Assembly (NCBI RefSeq): GCF_001625085.1
Contig: NZ_BDAW01000022.1
Coordinates: 62,001-126,000 of the forward strand
Origin: Nocardia acidivorans NBRC 108247
Lineage (GTDB): Bacteria > Actinomycetota > Actinomycetes > Mycobacteriales > Mycobacteriaceae
Length of the DNA: 64,000 nt
Reading direction: 5' to 3'
In this document: positions 26,002-35,931 of the stretch, in pieces
Numbering within the stretch: the stretch's first letter is position 1
Layout of the letters: each line of letters begins with the position of its first letter
Position numbers and translations under genes: made by a program
Notes under the pieces: model-generated
Database searches by the model: none
What the model saw: only the letters and a program-made list of their open reading frames with translations
Told to the model about the DNA's origin: nothing

Positions 26002-26865
26002 ATGTCAGTGCGCACCCGCCAACCCCTCGTTCCCGGCACGCAGTCGCCCATCCGCGAGGTGCCGAAGTCCATCGAGCGGCCCGAGTACGTCTGGAAGAAA
26101 ACCGCCAACGAGGGCAGTGAGCCCTGGGTGCAGACCCCGGAGACCATCGAGGCCATGCGCATCGCGAGCAAGCTCGCCGCCCAGGCCCTGGAGGAGGCGG
26201 GCAAGGCGGTCGCCCCCGGCGTCACCACCGATGAGCTCGACCGTATCGTGCACGAATACCTGATCGACAATGGCGCGTACCCGTCGACGCTGGGCTACAA
26301 GGGCTTCCCCAAGTCCTGCTGCACCTCGCTGAATGAGGTGATCTGCCACGGCATTCCGGATTCCACCGTCATCGAGGACGGCGACATCGTCAATATCGAC
26401 GTCACCGCCTACATCGGCGGCGTGCACGGCGACACCAATAAGACCTACCTCGCCGGTGATGTCGACGAGGAGGTGCGCCTGCTGGTCGAGCGCACCGAAG
26501 AGGCCACCATGCGCGCCATCAAGGCCGTCAAACCCGGCCGCGCGCTCAATGTGATCGGCCGCGTCATCGAGTCCTATGCCAACCGCTTCGACTACGGCGT
26601 GGTCCGGGACTTCACCGGCCACGGCGTCGGCCCCACCTTCCACAGCGGCCTGGTGATCCTGCATTACGACCAGCCCGCCGTGGAATCCGAGATCGAAACC
26701 GGCATGACCTTCACCATCGAGCCCATGATCAACCTCGGCGGCATCGACTACGAGATCTGGCCTGACGGCTGGACCGTGGTCACCAAGGACCGCAAGTGGA
26801 CCGCCCAGTTCGAGCACACCCTCGTGGTCAACGAGAACGGTGCGGAAATCCTCACCCTGCCGTGA
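26002..26865 (+). CDS. map: Methionine aminopeptidase, type I
   Basis: The ATG at 26002 gives 287 residues. It removes the initiator Met from new proteins. The metal ligands are visible: two Asp in [19 protein letters not shown], His in [11 protein letters not shown], Glu in FTIEPMINL and Glu in QFEHTL. The catalytic His is in [11 protein letters not shown] roughly 40-residue N-terminal extension with prolines ([20 protein letters not shown]) matches the longer actinobacterial MapB form. A half copy of the genomic palindromic repeat follows the stop. Confidence 0.95.
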   Translation: MSVRTRQPLVPGTQSPIREVPKSIERPEYVWKKTANEGSEPWVQTPETIEAMRIASKLAAQALEEAGKAVAPGVTTDELDRIVHEYLIDNGAYPSTLGYKGFPKSCCTSLNEVICHGIPDSTVIEDGDIVNIDVTAYIGGVHGDTNKTYLAGDVDEEVRLLVERTEEATMRAIKAVKPGRALNVIGRVIESYANRFDYGVVRDFTGHGVGPTFHSGLVILHYDQPAVESEIETGMTFTIEPMINLGGIDYEIWPDGWTVVTKDRKWTAQFEHTLVVNENGAEILTLP

Positions 26866-26879
26866 GTCCGCTGCCGCGC

Positions 26880-26915
26880 AATGGATCCCGGCCACAAGCA
26901 CGCCGGGATGACGGG
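26880..26915. repeat. Palindromic repeat element, half copy (copy 1)
   Basis: Only the right arm is present: TGGATCCCGGCCACAAGCAC followed by GCCGGGATGACGG. It lies between map and cobQ. The same arm recurs at 29473-29510, 33126-33158, 40965-40995 and 47110-47142. Confidence 0.7.
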
Positions 26916-26992
26916 TGGGCGTTCGCGGGGCGCGATGCCGAGCACCTGACGTCATTGCCCGGCCGCACGTGGAATGACGAGGGGAGCGGCCG

Positions 26993-28531
26993 GTGAAGGG
27001 TGCGCTGCTCATCGCGGGCACCACCTCCGACGCGGGGAAAAGCGCTGTGGTGGCTGGGCTTTGCCGCATGCTGGCGCGGCGCGGGGTGAAGGTCGCGCCG
27101 TTCAAGGCGCAGAATATGTCGAACAACTCCGTCGTCACCCTGGACGGCGGGGAGATCGGGCGGGCGCAGGCATTGCAGGCGCGCGCCTGCGGGCTGGAGC
27201 CGAGCGTGCGGTTCAATCCGGTGCTGTTGAAGCCCGGCAGTGATCGGCGCTCACAGCTTGTGGTGCGCGGCAAGGCGATCGACACCGTGGGAGCCAAGGA
27301 CTACTTCCGGCATCGGACCGAACTGCGGGCGATCGTGGCCGAGGAATTGGCTTCGCTACGCGCCGAATTCGATGTGGTGATCTGCGAGGGTGCCGGTTCC
27401 CCCGCCGAAATCAACCTGCGCGCAACCGATCTGGCGAATATGGGATTGGCCCGCGCCGCAGACCTCCCGGTCCTGCTGGTCGGCGATATCGATCGCGGGG
27501 GAGTGCTCGCCCACCTCTTCGGCACCGTCGCGATCCTGGAACCCGAAGACCAGCAACTCATCTCGGGCTTCATTATCAACAAATTCCGTGGCGATGTGGA
27601 CCTGCTGCGCCCCGGTCTCGACCAGCTCACCGAGCTGACCGGCCGCCCCACTCTGGGCGTGATCCCGTTCGCCGAAGACCTGTGGATCGACGCCGAGGAC
27701 TCGCTGGGCACCATAGCCGACGCCCCGGTGGGTCGCTCCCGGCCGCCGCTCGGCAAGGACTGGCTGACGGCCGCCGCCATCCGCCTCCCTCGCATCTCCA
27801 ACTCCACCGATGTCGAGGCCCTCGCCTGCGAGCCGGGCGTCTCGGTCCGCTGGGTCACCGACCCCTCCCGCCTCGCAGGTGCCGACCTGGTGGTCCTGCC
27901 CGGTAGTAAATCCACCGTGAGCGACCTGGAATGGTTGCGCCACACCGGAATAGCCGCGGCCCTGCAATCCCGAGCGGCGACCGGCGGCCCGATCCTCGGC
28001 ATCTGCGGCGGCTACCAGATGCTCGCCCGCACCATCGACGACCGAGTCGAATCCACCGCGGGCACCGTCGACGGCCTGGGCCTACTCGACCTCGAAATCG
28101 AATTCGCCGATCCGAAGATCCTGCGCCGCAGCACCGGCCACGCCCCCGGCTATCTCGACCCGGTGGGCTCGGCGGGAATCCCGGTGCACGGCTACGAGAT
28201 TCATCACGGTCGGGTCCGTTCCACCGGCGACCGGCCGTGGCTGCTGCTCGACGGCGAACCCGAAGGCAGTGTGCGCGGCGCGATCTGGGGCACCCACCTG
28301 CACGGCGCACTCGAATCAGACGCCTTCCGGCGCGCCTTCCTCCGCGACGTAGCCACCCACGTCAAGGCCGATTTCGTTGTAGCCGAGGACGTTTCGGTCG
28401 ACCAGATCCGCACCACCCAACTGGACCTCCTGGCCGACCTCATGGAGAAATACCTCGACCTCCCCACCCTGGAGCGCCTCATTGCCGGCGGCGCACCCAC
28501 CAACCTGCCCACCCTCACCGTCGGCCGCTGA
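26993..28531 (+). CDS. cobQ: Adenosylcobyric acid synthase (cobyric acid synthase)
   Basis: The GTG at 26993, with GGGGAG upstream, gives 512 residues. The enzyme amidates four carboxyls of adenosylcobyrinic a,c-diamide using glutamine and ATP. The N-terminal ATP domain starts [20 protein letters not shown] and contains [11 protein letters not shown]. The C-terminal glutaminase-like domain has the Cys in GICGGYQML and the His in GTHLHG. Length and domain order match CobQ. It is apart from the main cobalamin block (33-47 kb) but on the same strand. Confidence 0.96.
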   Translation: MKGALLIAGTTSDAGKSAVVAGLCRMLARRGVKVAPFKAQNMSNNSVVTLDGGEIGRAQALQARACGLEPSVRFNPVLLKPGSDRRSQLVVRGKAIDTVGAKDYFRHRTELRAIVAEELASLRAEFDVVICEGAGSPAEINLRATDLANMGLARAADLPVLLVGDIDRGGVLAHLFGTVAILEPEDQQLISGFIINKFRGDVDLLRPGLDQLTELTGRPTLGVIPFAEDLWIDAEDSLGTIADAPVGRSRPPLGKDWLTAAAIRLPRISNSTDVEALACEPGVSVRWVTDPSRLAGADLVVLPGSKSTVSDLEWLRHTGIAAALQSRAATGGPILGICGGYQMLARTIDDRVESTAGTVDGLGLLDLEIEFADPKILRRSTGHAPGYLDPVGSAGIPVHGYEIHHGRVRSTGDRPWLLLDGEPEGSVRGAIWGTHLHGALESDAFRRAFLRDVATHVKADFVVAEDVSVDQIRTTQLDLLADLMEKYLDLPTLERLIAGGAPTNLPTLTVGR

Positions 28532-28771
28532 GCCACGGCACTGCCGCACGAGGATCGGTGTTCAAGACCACGTGTGACTTTCAGCCGTGGGATTGGTGAT
28601 CACCGACACGCGGGAAGTGCTGTCGGCCAGGCGAATCAGTGGTCTGCGGCACTCGCGCATCCTCGATCCCGGTGAATGGTCCGGCCCGACCGGCCGAATC
28701 GGTGACGGCGATCACAGCAATCCCGCCGACACGCGTTCGCGGTATTTGCGCGCCGTGTAGCGTAATCCGAT

Positions 28772-29335
28772 ATGGAATCTCGGCAGATCACGGTCGGTGA
28801 CCGCGTATGGGCCGTGCGGGTCGGCGGCACCGAATCCCGCCATCATGTGCTCCTACTACCCGACGCGGGCGATCCGGCCGACGTATACGACCGGGTCTGT
28901 GAGCGTTTGCAGACCTCGGACCTGCGCACCATCGTCATCGAGCCCGCCGCCGGGCTCGACAATGCGGCGGTCTTCGGCATCCTCGACCAACTGAAAGTGC
29001 CGTGGGCCAACCTGGTCGGCGCGGGCACCGGTGCGGACCTGGCCTGGCAACTCGCGGCGCGCGGCTTCGGCCGTTTCATGAGCCTCATCGCCGCGGGCAG
29101 CGGTCACCCGGCCGCCCCCGCCGCCGACGGCACCATCGCCGACGCCACCTGCCCCCCGGTGGAAATCCCCACCACCCTGCTGGCCACCAAACGCCTCCCG
29201 CGCGCGGCCGCTGAAGCCTCCGGCCGCTACGTCTACGGCGAATTCCGCCTGGTCCCGGTCGACGTCGCCGACGTGGCCGCCGAAGCGGGCCACGAACTCG
29301 CCACCGAAATAGTCCTCCGCACCAGCTTCTGGTGA
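28772..29335 (+). CDS. Small alpha/beta-hydrolase-like protein
   Basis: A 187-residue protein with an N-terminal strand-turn region (HHVLLLPDAGDPADVYDRVC). The segment LVGAGTGADLAWQLAARGFG lies where an alpha/beta hydrolase has its nucleophile elbow, but it reads GAGTGAD, so the usual Ser is missing. It may be a non-catalytic or divergent member. No signal peptide is seen. It is separate from cobQ by 240 bp that show nothing recognisable, and is followed by repeats. Confidence 0.68.
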   Translation: MESRQITVGDRVWAVRVGGTESRHHVLLLPDAGDPADVYDRVCERLQTSDLRTIVIEPAAGLDNAAVFGILDQLKVPWANLVGAGTGADLAWQLAARGFGRFMSLIAAGSGHPAAPAADGTIADATCPPVEIPTTLLATKRLPRAAAEASGRYVYGEFRLVPVDVADVAAEAGHELATEIVLRTSFW

Positions 29336-29371
29336 CCTGGGAGTCCACACAGCCCGTTCAGCTGAACCCCT

Positions 29372-29510
29372 CGGTCATCCCCGCGTGCCCCTTCGTCATC
29401 CCGGCAAGCGAACCCTTCGTCATCCCGGCATGCTTTCGGCCGGGATCCACACGCCGCGGCACCTCAGCTGACCGCGTGGATCCCGGCCAAAAGCGCGTCG
29501 GGATGGCGGA
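29372..29510. repeat. Palindromic repeat element with extra left-arm copies (copy 2)
   Basis: Two partial left arms (GGTCATCCCCGCGTG, then CGTCATCCCGGCAAG) precede a full element. That element runs from CGTCATCCCGGCATGC (29418) through GGCCGGGATCCAC to the right arm TGGATCCCGGCCAAAAGCGC. Its distal end leads straight into the tandem array. Confidence 0.75.
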
Positions 29511-29700
29511 CCAGGTTCGCGCCGGGAGGCGGACCAGGCTCGTGCCGGGATGGCGGACCAGATTCGTGCCGGGAGGCGGACCAGGCTCGTGCCGGGATGG
29601 CGGACCAGATTCGTGCCGGGATGGCGGACCAGGCTCGTGCCGGGATGGCGGACCAGGCTCGTGCCGGGATGGCGGACCAGGCTCGCGTTGGGATGGCGGG
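29509..29700. repeat. 24-bp tandem repeat array (about 8 units)
   Basis: The unit is close to GCCGGGATGGCGGACCAG plus GCTCGT, repeated about eight times with variants (AGATTCGT, AGGTTCGC, and GGGAGGCGG units one base shorter). Its GCCGGGATGGCGG part equals the end of the adjacent palindromic element, so the array probably arose by tandem amplification of that end. It lies between two convergent genes. Confidence 0.8.
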
Positions 29701-29735
29701 GAGTGATACGCGGTGGGGATGACAGCGTTGCGGGG

Positions 29736-30848
29736 TCAGCGAGCGTCGGTCTCCTGGGCCTTGGCCAGCCATTTCAGCCACGAATCCAGCTCGGCGAAGG
29801 CGTGGGCGCGGGGCTGCTCCGAGGACAGGAAGACGTCGTGCCGCGCGCCCTCGATCGGCACGATATTGGTGCGGTCGCCGAGGCATCCGGACCAGCGCTG
29901 GATCTGCTTCACATCCAGCACCACATCCGACACGTCCGCGGCCGGGCCGTACTTGGACATGAACCGCGTCACCTTGGAGCGCAGCACCAGCGCGGGCACG
30001 CCGATATCCAGTCCGCGATGCACGCGCGCGTGTCCCCGCCGGATCGCCCGCAACCATCCCGCGTGAACGGCGAAGCCGCTCAACGGCTTCCAATCCAGGT
30101 TGTAATCCCATTCACCGGACACGCTGTGATGCAGGCTGTCCCCGTACGTCGATACCTTGCCCAGCGGCAGCGCCGCCATGGCGCGCATCCGCCCGATCCC
30201 CTGCAACAGCGCGGTGCTCACCGGATTCCGGTAGAACGACGGCCCCTGCAGATCGAACCACGGGCTGTTCAACACCAGCCCCGAAATCCCTTGTGCGCGT
30301 GACCCGCCCGCCGCGTTGAGCCGGTTCAGCCACAGCGAGGTGACCAGCCCGCCGGTCGAATGCCCCATGACGATCACCGGCAACCCGGTCTCCTCGCGCA
30401 TGATCTCCAGCGACCGGTTCAGCTCCACGTCGTACAGCGCGAGATCGCTCACATAGTGCGGCGTCTGCCCGTCCCGCGTCGACCGCCCGCACTTGCGCAG
30501 ATCCAGGGCGTAGAACGCGATCCCCTGCCCCGCCAGATGCTGGGCGAGATGCTCCTGGAAGAAGTAGTCGGTGAACCCGTGCACATACAGCACGGCACCG
30601 GTCGCGACCGGCCGCTGCGCGGGCGTGTACCGGATCAGGGTGGCGAAGGCGTCGCCCTCACCGTCGGGGTCCGGTCCCAGCGGCAGTACCAGCTGCTGAT
30701 ACTCGGATCCCAGCACGTCGGGCTGCCAAACACCCGCGGCCTGGGTCGATGCGGACGTGGTTGCGGTGGATGACGTATCGGTGGATGACGTATCGGAGGT
30801 CACCTGGTCAATGTAAACGGCCGAGATGAAGAGTGAGCTTCGAGGCAT
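29736..30848 (-). CDS. Alpha/beta hydrolase (monoacylglycerol lipase-like)
   Basis: A 370-residue protein from ATG 30848; GTG 30803 would remove 15 residues. After a Ser/Thr-rich N-terminus the hydrolase core starts AVLYVHGFTDYFFQEHLAQH. The nucleophile is in VIVMGHSTGGLV and the His in IEGARHDVFLSSE. The DLRKCGRS block is typical of this lysophospholipase/MGL-like group. It is divergent from mqo, as in the M. tuberculosis Rv2854-Rv2852c arrangement I recall. The substrate is probably a lipid ester. Confidence 0.88.
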   Translation of the reverse strand: MPRSSLFISAVYIDQVTSDTSSTDTSSTATTSASTQAAGVWQPDVLGSEYQQLVLPLGPDPDGEGDAFATLIRYTPAQRPVATGAVLYVHGFTDYFFQEHLAQHLAGQGIAFYALDLRKCGRSTRDGQTPHYVSDLALYDVELNRSLEIMREETGLPVIVMGHSTGGLVTSLWLNRLNAAGGSRAQGISGLVLNSPWFDLQGPSFYRNPVSTALLQGIGRMRAMAALPLGKVSTYGDSLHHSVSGEWDYNLDWKPLSGFAVHAGWLRAIRRGHARVHRGLDIGVPALVLRSKVTRFMSKYGPAADVSDVVLDVKQIQRWSGCLGDRTNIVPIEGARHDVFLSSEQPRAHAFAELDSWLKWLAKAQETDAR

Positions 30849-30975
30849 CTCTCACATTCGGCATTTTCGTTGCCTGATTTCGGCGTGTCCAGGGGCACAA
30901 TCGAACGTAGGTGAACGACGGGTAACCTAACTCCCGCTGGGTTGCCCTACACAGACAAGGAAGTCGATCAACGCC

Positions 30976-32502
30976 GTGTCGAACAATGCTGCCACGATTG
31001 AAAAGACCGATGTAGTCCTCATCGGCGCAGGCATCATGAGTGCCACCCTCGGCGCACTGCTTCGACAGGTGCAGCCGGACTGGTCGATCTCCGTCTTCGA
31101 GCGTCTCGACGCCGCGGCCGCTGAGTCCAGTGATCCCTGGAACAACGCGGGCACCGGCCACTCGGCCCTCTGCGAGCTGAACTACACGCCGCGGGCCGCC
31201 GACGGCTCGGTCGAGATCGCCAAGGCGATCGATATCAACGAGCGCTTCCAGGTCTCGCGCCAGTTCTGGTCGTATTCGGTCGAGAACAATGTGCTGGCCA
31301 ACCCGTCGAACTTCATCAACCCCATCCCGCACGTGAGCTTCACGCATGGCGCGGACGGCGTGGAATACCTGCGCAAGCGTCATGAGGCGCTGTCGCGGCA
31401 TCCGCTGTTCGAGGGGATGGAGTACATCGCAGACAAGGACGAGTTCTCCCGGCGACTACCGCTGATGGCCAAGGGCCGTGACTTCTCCGATCCGGTCGCG
31501 CTGAACTGGACCGACTACGGCACCGATATCGACTTCGGCGAGCTCACCAAGGAACTGCTGGCGTACCTGGGTCGCTCCGGCGGCGATATCGCCTTCGGGC
31601 ACGAGGTGAAGAACCTCACCAAGCAGTCCGACGGCTCCTGGCTGGTGAAGGTCCGCAATTTGCGCACCGGCAAGTCCCGCGTCATCAACGCCAAGTTCGT
31701 GTTCGTCGGCGCGGGCGGCGGCGCGCTGCCGCTGCTGCAGAAGTCGGGCATCAAGGAGATCGCCGGTTTCGGTGGTTTCCCGGTGTCGGGTCTGTTCCTG
31801 CGCTGCAAGAACCCGGAGCTGATCGCCCGGCACGAGGCCAAGGTCTACGGCCAGGCTTCGGTCGGCGCGCCGCCGATGTCGGTGCCGCACTTGGACACTC
31901 GCGTCATCAATGGTGAGCGCGGCCTGCTGTTCGGCCCGTACGCCGGGTGGACGCCCAAGTTCCTCAAGGACGGCAAGAACACCGACCTGTTCAAGTCGGT
32001 CAGGCCGAACAACCTGTTCTCCATGCTCGGCGTCGGTGTCACCGAGATGAGCCTGGTGCAGTATCTGGTCTCCGAACTGCTCAAGTCGCAGAGCGGTCGC
32101 GTCGAGGTGATGGAGGAGTTCCTCCCGCGCGCCGAGGGCAAGGACTGGGATCTGATCATCGCCGGTCAGCGCGTGCAGGTGATTCGCCGCAAGGGTGCGG
32201 GCGGTGTGCTCGAGCTCGGTACCGCGGTCGTCGCGGCCGAGGACGGCACCATCGCCGGTCTGCTCGGCGCGTCGCCGGGCGCATCGACCTGTGTGAGCGC
32301 CATGCTCGATGTGATGAAGCGCTGCTTCCCGAGCGAATTCGCTTCGTGGGAGCCGAAACTCAAGGAGATGGTGCCCTCGCTGGGTGTCAAGCTCTCGGAG
32401 AACAAGGCGCTGTTCAACGAGGTCTGGGACTGGTCGCAGAAGGCCCTGCACCTGGATGCCGCCAACACGCCCGAGCATTCCGGGGTCGCATCTCACGCCT
32501 AG
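30976..32502 (+). CDS. mqo: Malate:quinone oxidoreductase
   Basis: The GTG at 30976 gives 508 residues, the usual Mqo length. The peripheral membrane flavoenzyme oxidises malate to oxaloacetate and passes electrons to quinone. The FAD motif is [18 protein letters not shown], and [20 protein letters not shown] is the conserved block after it. The C-terminal part includes [14 protein letters not shown]. The GNAT gene follows after 18 bp and a terminator then closes the pair. Confidence 0.97.
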   Translation: MSNNAATIEKTDVVLIGAGIMSATLGALLRQVQPDWSISVFERLDAAAAESSDPWNNAGTGHSALCELNYTPRAADGSVEIAKAIDINERFQVSRQFWSYSVENNVLANPSNFINPIPHVSFTHGADGVEYLRKRHEALSRHPLFEGMEYIADKDEFSRRLPLMAKGRDFSDPVALNWTDYGTDIDFGELTKELLAYLGRSGGDIAFGHEVKNLTKQSDGSWLVKVRNLRTGKSRVINAKFVFVGAGGGALPLLQKSGIKEIAGFGGFPVSGLFLRCKNPELIARHEAKVYGQASVGAPPMSVPHLDTRVINGERGLLFGPYAGWTPKFLKDGKNTDLFKSVRPNNLFSMLGVGVTEMSLVQYLVSELLKSQSGRVEVMEEFLPRAEGKDWDLIIAGQRVQVIRRKGAGGVLELGTAVVAAEDGTIAGLLGASPGASTCVSAMLDVMKRCFPSEFASWEPKLKEMVPSLGVKLSENKALFNEVWDWSQKALHLDAANTPEHSGVASHA

Positions 32503-32520
32503 GTGTGATAGCAACAATCG

Positions 32521-32973
32521 ATGATGTCAACGGTTGCTCTCAAAAGGTCGTGGGCCCAGGATCTGGATACCGCGACGCTGTACAAGCTGTTGAAACTTCG
32601 CGTAGAAGTCTTCGTCGTCGAGCAGAAGTGCGCCTACCCGGAACTGGACGGTCTCGACCTCGGCGTCGAGACCCGGCACTTCTGGCTCGATGACGAGGGT
32701 GAGGTCATCTGCACCCTGCGTCTGCTCGAAGAGCATGATGATGGCGTGAAGTCCTTCCGCATCGGCCGCCTCTGCACCACCCCGGCGGCCCGCGGACACG
32801 GCTACACCACCCGCGTCCTGCAAGCAGCCCTGGCCGAGGCGGGCTCCGGCGCCACCGTCCGCCTCAACGCCCAGACCTACCTGGTCGACATGTACACCAA
32901 GCACGGCTTCAAAATCGACGGCGAAGAGTACATCGAAGACGGCATCCCGCACATCCCGATGCGCCGAGGCTGA
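32521..32973 (+). CDS. GNAT N-acetyltransferase, ElaA type
   Basis: A 150-residue protein. The N-terminal block LYKLLKLRVEVFVVEQKCAYPE is the ElaA signature. The acetyl-CoA site appears as RIGRLCTTPAARGHGYTTRV, and the end has YTKHGFKIDGEEYIEDGIPH. It acetylates an unknown amine. Its ATG is 18 bp after mqo, and the equivalent gene pair (Rv2851c-Rv2852c) is conserved in M. tuberculosis as I recall. Confidence 0.92.
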   Translation: MMSTVALKRSWAQDLDTATLYKLLKLRVEVFVVEQKCAYPELDGLDLGVETRHFWLDDEGEVICTLRLLEEHDDGVKSFRIGRLCTTPAARGHGYTTRVLQAALAEAGSGATVRLNAQTYLVDMYTKHGFKIDGEEYIEDGIPHIPMRRG

Positions 32974-32983
32974 CCGGAAGCAC

Positions 32984-33018
32984 AAGTCCCGCAACCACTC
33001 CCGGTTGCGGGACTTTTT
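32984..33018 (+). terminator. Rho-independent terminator after the mqo-GNAT operon
   Basis: AAGTCCCGCAACC pairs with GGTTGCGGGACTT around a short loop and is followed by TTT. It starts 11 bp after the GNAT stop. It is the most canonical terminator in the window. Confidence 0.92.
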
Positions 33019-33070
33019 CGTGCCGAGTCGACCGCCCTGGACATCCGGCTATCTGGACGCGATGAGACCC

Positions 33071-33158
33071 CGTCAGTCCGGCATGTTTTCGGCCGGGATC
33101 CACCAGCGGCACTTCAGCGGGTTTCGTGGATCCCGGCCAAAGGCGCGCGGGGATGACG
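33071..33158. repeat. Palindromic repeat element (copy 3)
   Basis: A full element: left arm TCCGGCATGTTTTCGGCCGG plus GATCCAC, a centre of about 25 bp, and right arm GTGGATCCCGGCCAAAGGCG ending GGATGACGG. It lies just after the mqo-GNAT terminator. Confidence 0.75.
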
Positions 33159-33368
33159 GGGTACGCGAGGGTCTATTCGACGTGCATGCGCTGACGCAGG
33201 CCCCCTCTCGACGTTTGCCGCCGCCATTACTTGCACGTGCACGCCGGGGCGTCGCGGAGCTGTGGCGGTGGGGTGGGTCGTCGGCGGGCTCGGATTCTGG
33301 GCGGTGCTGTTCGGGGTGAGGGCGGGGTCACGGTGGGTGGGGATGCTCGCCCGCATAGAGTTGGGGGC

Positions 33369-35528
33369 GTGTCCGTCTCCTCTGTGGCTTACTCCGAATC
33401 CAAGCGTGCGGCCTCCGATGTCGAGGCCGGGTTTCCGTTCTCGGCGGTGGTGGGGCAGGAGCGGTTGCAGCTGGCGTTGATTCTCTGTGCCGTGCATCCC
33501 GGAATCGGCGGGGTGCTGGTGCGAGGCGAGAAGGGGACGGCCAAGTCGACCGTGGTTCGGGCGCTGGCGCAATTGCTGCCCCCGGTGGTGGACGAGAGTG
33601 GGGCAAGGCCCGCTCGGCTGGTAGAGCTGCCCGTGGGGGCCACCGAGGACCGGGTGGTGGGGTCGCTCGACCTGGAGCGGGTGCTGCGCGATGGGGAGCA
33701 GGCGTTCAAGCCCGGTTTGCTCGCGGCCGCCCACCACGGCGTGCTGTATGTCGACGAAGTGAATCTGCTGCACGACCATCTGGTCGATGTGCTGCTCGAT
33801 GCCGCCGCCATGGGACGCGTGCATATCGAGCGCGATGGCGTATCGCATTCGCACCCGGCGCGATTCGTGCTCGTGGGGACCATGAACCCGGAGGAGGGCG
33901 AGCTCCGCCCCCAGCTGCTGGACCGATTCGGCCTCACCGTGGATGTCGTCGCCTCGCGCGAGGTGGACGTCCGGATGGCCGTGGTGCGCCGCCGCCTCGA
34001 CTTCGAAGCCGATCCCGCCGGATTCGCCGCCGACTACGCCCCGGCCGATCGTGAAGTGGCGGAACGCATTCTGACCGCGCGCGACCGCATCGCCGATGTC
34101 ACGCTCGACAATGTGGAGCTGCGCCGCATCGCCGCGCTCTGCGCCACCTTCGATGTGGACGGTATGCGCGCCGACCTGGTCGTCGCCCGCACCGCGACCG
34201 CGCACGCCGCCTGGCGCGGCGGCGAGACCGTCACCGAAGCCGATGTGCGCATTGCCGCGGAACTCGCACTGCCGCACCGGCGTAGGCGCGATCCCTTCGA
34301 TGAACCGGGCATCAGCCAGGAGCAGCTCGACGATGCCATGGCGCAGGCGGCCGAGGAAGCGGCTCGCGCCGGTGACGACCTGGGAAAAGGTGAAGCGGCT
34401 CCGCAGGATGATGCGGAGTCGCAGGAATCGAATCCGGACGACGATCCCGACGGTCCCGGTGGTGGCGCGGATACGCTTGCGGGCGAATCGGATTCGTCGC
34501 GGGGTGCCGATCGGCAGCACTCAGCGCAGCTGGACGGCGGTGCCCCGGATACCACCGATGACGGCCCATTGGTCGGTCCGCACGACGGCCCTGCGGACAA
34601 TCGGGATTCGTCCACCCTCGACAGCTCGGCCGGTTCGGACTCGCCGCAGCGTCCAGGCGACCGCGACGGCGACCCGGAGGGCAAGGGCGACAAGCCATCC
34701 AAGCGTGAGGGTCGTTCCGCCGCACCCACCCGATCCATCGCCAAGCCTCCACGCTGGGAGGTCCCCGGCGTAGGGGAGGGTGCTCCCGGCCGTCGCTCGC
34801 GCGCCCGGACCCGTCAGGGCCGTGTAGTGCGCGCGACGCCCGAGACCGGTACCGGTCTGCACCTGCTCGGCACCATCTTCGCCGCCGCCCCGCACCAGCG
34901 GGCCCGCGGTCGCCTGTCCGGGCCGCTCGAATTCGCCCCCGGCGATCTGCGTGGCGCGTATCGCGAAGGGCGAGAAGGCAATCTGGTCGTGTTCGTGGTC
35001 GACGCCTCCGGTTCCATGGCCTCCCGCGACCGCCTCTCCGCTGTGACCGGGGCAGTGGTGGCCCTGCTCCGCGACGCCTATCAGCGTCGCGACAAGGTGG
35101 CCGTCATCACCGTTCGAGGTCAGGATGCCGAACTGGTTCTGCCCCCGACCTCCTCGGTCGATATCGCCGTCCGCCGCCTCGCCGATATGCGCACCGGTGG
35201 CAAAACCCCACTCGCCCAAGGGCTTCTGAAGGCCCGCGAGGTCATCCACCGCGAGCACATTCGCGATCCGCACCGCCGCCCCATGCTCGTCATGCTCACC
35301 GACGGCCGTGCCACCGGCGGTCCGGATCCGGTCCCGCGCGCCCGCGCCGCGGCTCGCCTGCTGGCCAATGAATCGGTCACCGCGATGGTCGTCGACTGCG
35401 AACGCGGCATGATCCGCCTCGGACTTGCCCGCGACCTGTCCCGAGAACTCCGCGGCGGCTACCTCCAACTGGCGGAGCTGACCGGCGATTCCGTGGCCGG
35501 AGTGGTCCGAGCCACCCGCGCCGCCTGA
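33369..35528 (+). CDS. Fused magnesium/cobalt chelatase AAA+ and VWA protein
   Basis: The GTG at 33369 gives 719 residues. The N-terminal AAA+ domain has Walker A ([10 protein letters not shown]), Walker B ([11 protein letters not shown]) and [20 protein letters not shown]. An acidic Asp/Gly/Pro-rich linker (about residues 340-460) follows. The C-terminal VWA domain has the MIDAS motif DASGSMAS and later TDGRATGG. This is the BchI-BchD-type fusion seen beside actinobacterial cobalamin genes, likely powering cobalt insertion with CobN, which is not in the window. It precedes a small ORF and cobO; a SMI1 gene has been inserted between. Confidence 0.9.
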   Translation: MSVSSVAYSESKRAASDVEAGFPFSAVVGQERLQLALILCAVHPGIGGVLVRGEKGTAKSTVVRALAQLLPPVVDESGARPARLVELPVGATEDRVVGSLDLERVLRDGEQAFKPGLLAAAHHGVLYVDEVNLLHDHLVDVLLDAAAMGRVHIERDGVSHSHPARFVLVGTMNPEEGELRPQLLDRFGLTVDVVASREVDVRMAVVRRRLDFEADPAGFAADYAPADREVAERILTARDRIADVTLDNVELRRIAALCATFDVDGMRADLVVARTATAHAAWRGGETVTEADVRIAAELALPHRRRRDPFDEPGISQEQLDDAMAQAAEEAARAGDDLGKGEAAPQDDAESQESNPDDDPDGPGGGADTLAGESDSSRGADRQHSAQLDGGAPDTTDDGPLVGPHDGPADNRDSSTLDSSAGSDSPQRPGDRDGDPEGKGDKPSKREGRSAAPTRSIAKPPRWEVPGVGEGAPGRRSRARTRQGRVVRATPETGTGLHLLGTIFAAAPHQRARGRLSGPLEFAPGDLRGAYREGREGNLVVFVVDASGSMASRDRLSAVTGAVVALLRDAYQRRDKVAVITVRGQDAELVLPPTSSVDIAVRRLADMRTGGKTPLAQGLLKAREVIHREHIRDPHRRPMLVMLTDGRATGGPDPVPRARAAARLLANESVTAMVVDCERGMIRLGLARDLSRELRGGYLQLAELTGDSVAGVVRATRAA

Positions 35529-35601
35529 TCCGTCGTTCGATCACCGGAAATCGAGCCGGCATCGACCGCGCCCGCGCCGTCGTGATGCCCCGGTGCTGCC
35601 T

Positions 35602-35744
35602 CGGGCGACGCGGGAACTCATGGGGGCGATCGATCGTAGGAATGAGCGTGGATCGGCGGGAGAAGAAGAGACGGCTGTTCGATCGGAGCGATGCCGTGGA
35701 GGTGGGAGCCGATCTTGGTACCGAGATCGTTACGGCGGCCGCTC
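35602..35744 (+). repeat. 143-bp direct repeat, left copy
   Basis: Positions 35602-35744 match 37735-37877 with only two visible differences (a G/A and a T/C). The repeat covers the upstream region and first 34 codons of a small gene. The two copies bracket the SMI1/KNR4 gene. Confidence 0.9.
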
Positions 35745-35788
35745 GGGCGTTTGACGACACTGACGGAGCGCGTCAGCGGTCGAAGTAG
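35642..35788 (+). pseudogene. Truncated copy of the small cob-block protein
   Basis: The frame starts MSVDRREKKRRLFDRSDAVE and is identical, apart from one substitution near the start, to the intact gene at 37775 for 34 codons. It then runs into foreign sequence (RAFDDTDGARQRSK) and stops. It has lost the hydrophobic C-terminal half. It was created by the insertion or duplication that brought in the SMI1 gene. Confidence 0.75.
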
Positions 35789-35931
35789 CCGTCAGCGATT
35801 ACGGCAAGTCAACTGTAGCGGGGACTGGCAACGGCCCATCACCCCTCGGTTCCGCTGGCGCTTCCCATCCTTGGGGACGGGGATTGCGGCTCGCGCAGCT
35901 AATCTCTGCGCACAAAGGTTGCGATGACGGG

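Noticed and set aside
29509..29700. Repeat array considered as a CRISPR
   Set aside because: Units are directly contiguous with no unique spacers, and no cas genes are present.
30905..30940. TAGGT...ACCTA half-sites upstream of mqo as an IdeR box
   Set aside because: The spacing between half-sites does not fit the 19-bp consensus.
31456..32517. Minus-strand frame opposite mqo
   Set aside because: Composition typical of antisense to a high-GC gene; mqo has full family support.
33159..33368. Possible cobalamin riboswitch upstream of the chelatase or cob genes
   Set aside because: I could not recognise the B12-box or the conserved core in the gaps before 26993, 33369, 38049, 38776 or 45748. 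A covariance search would settle it.
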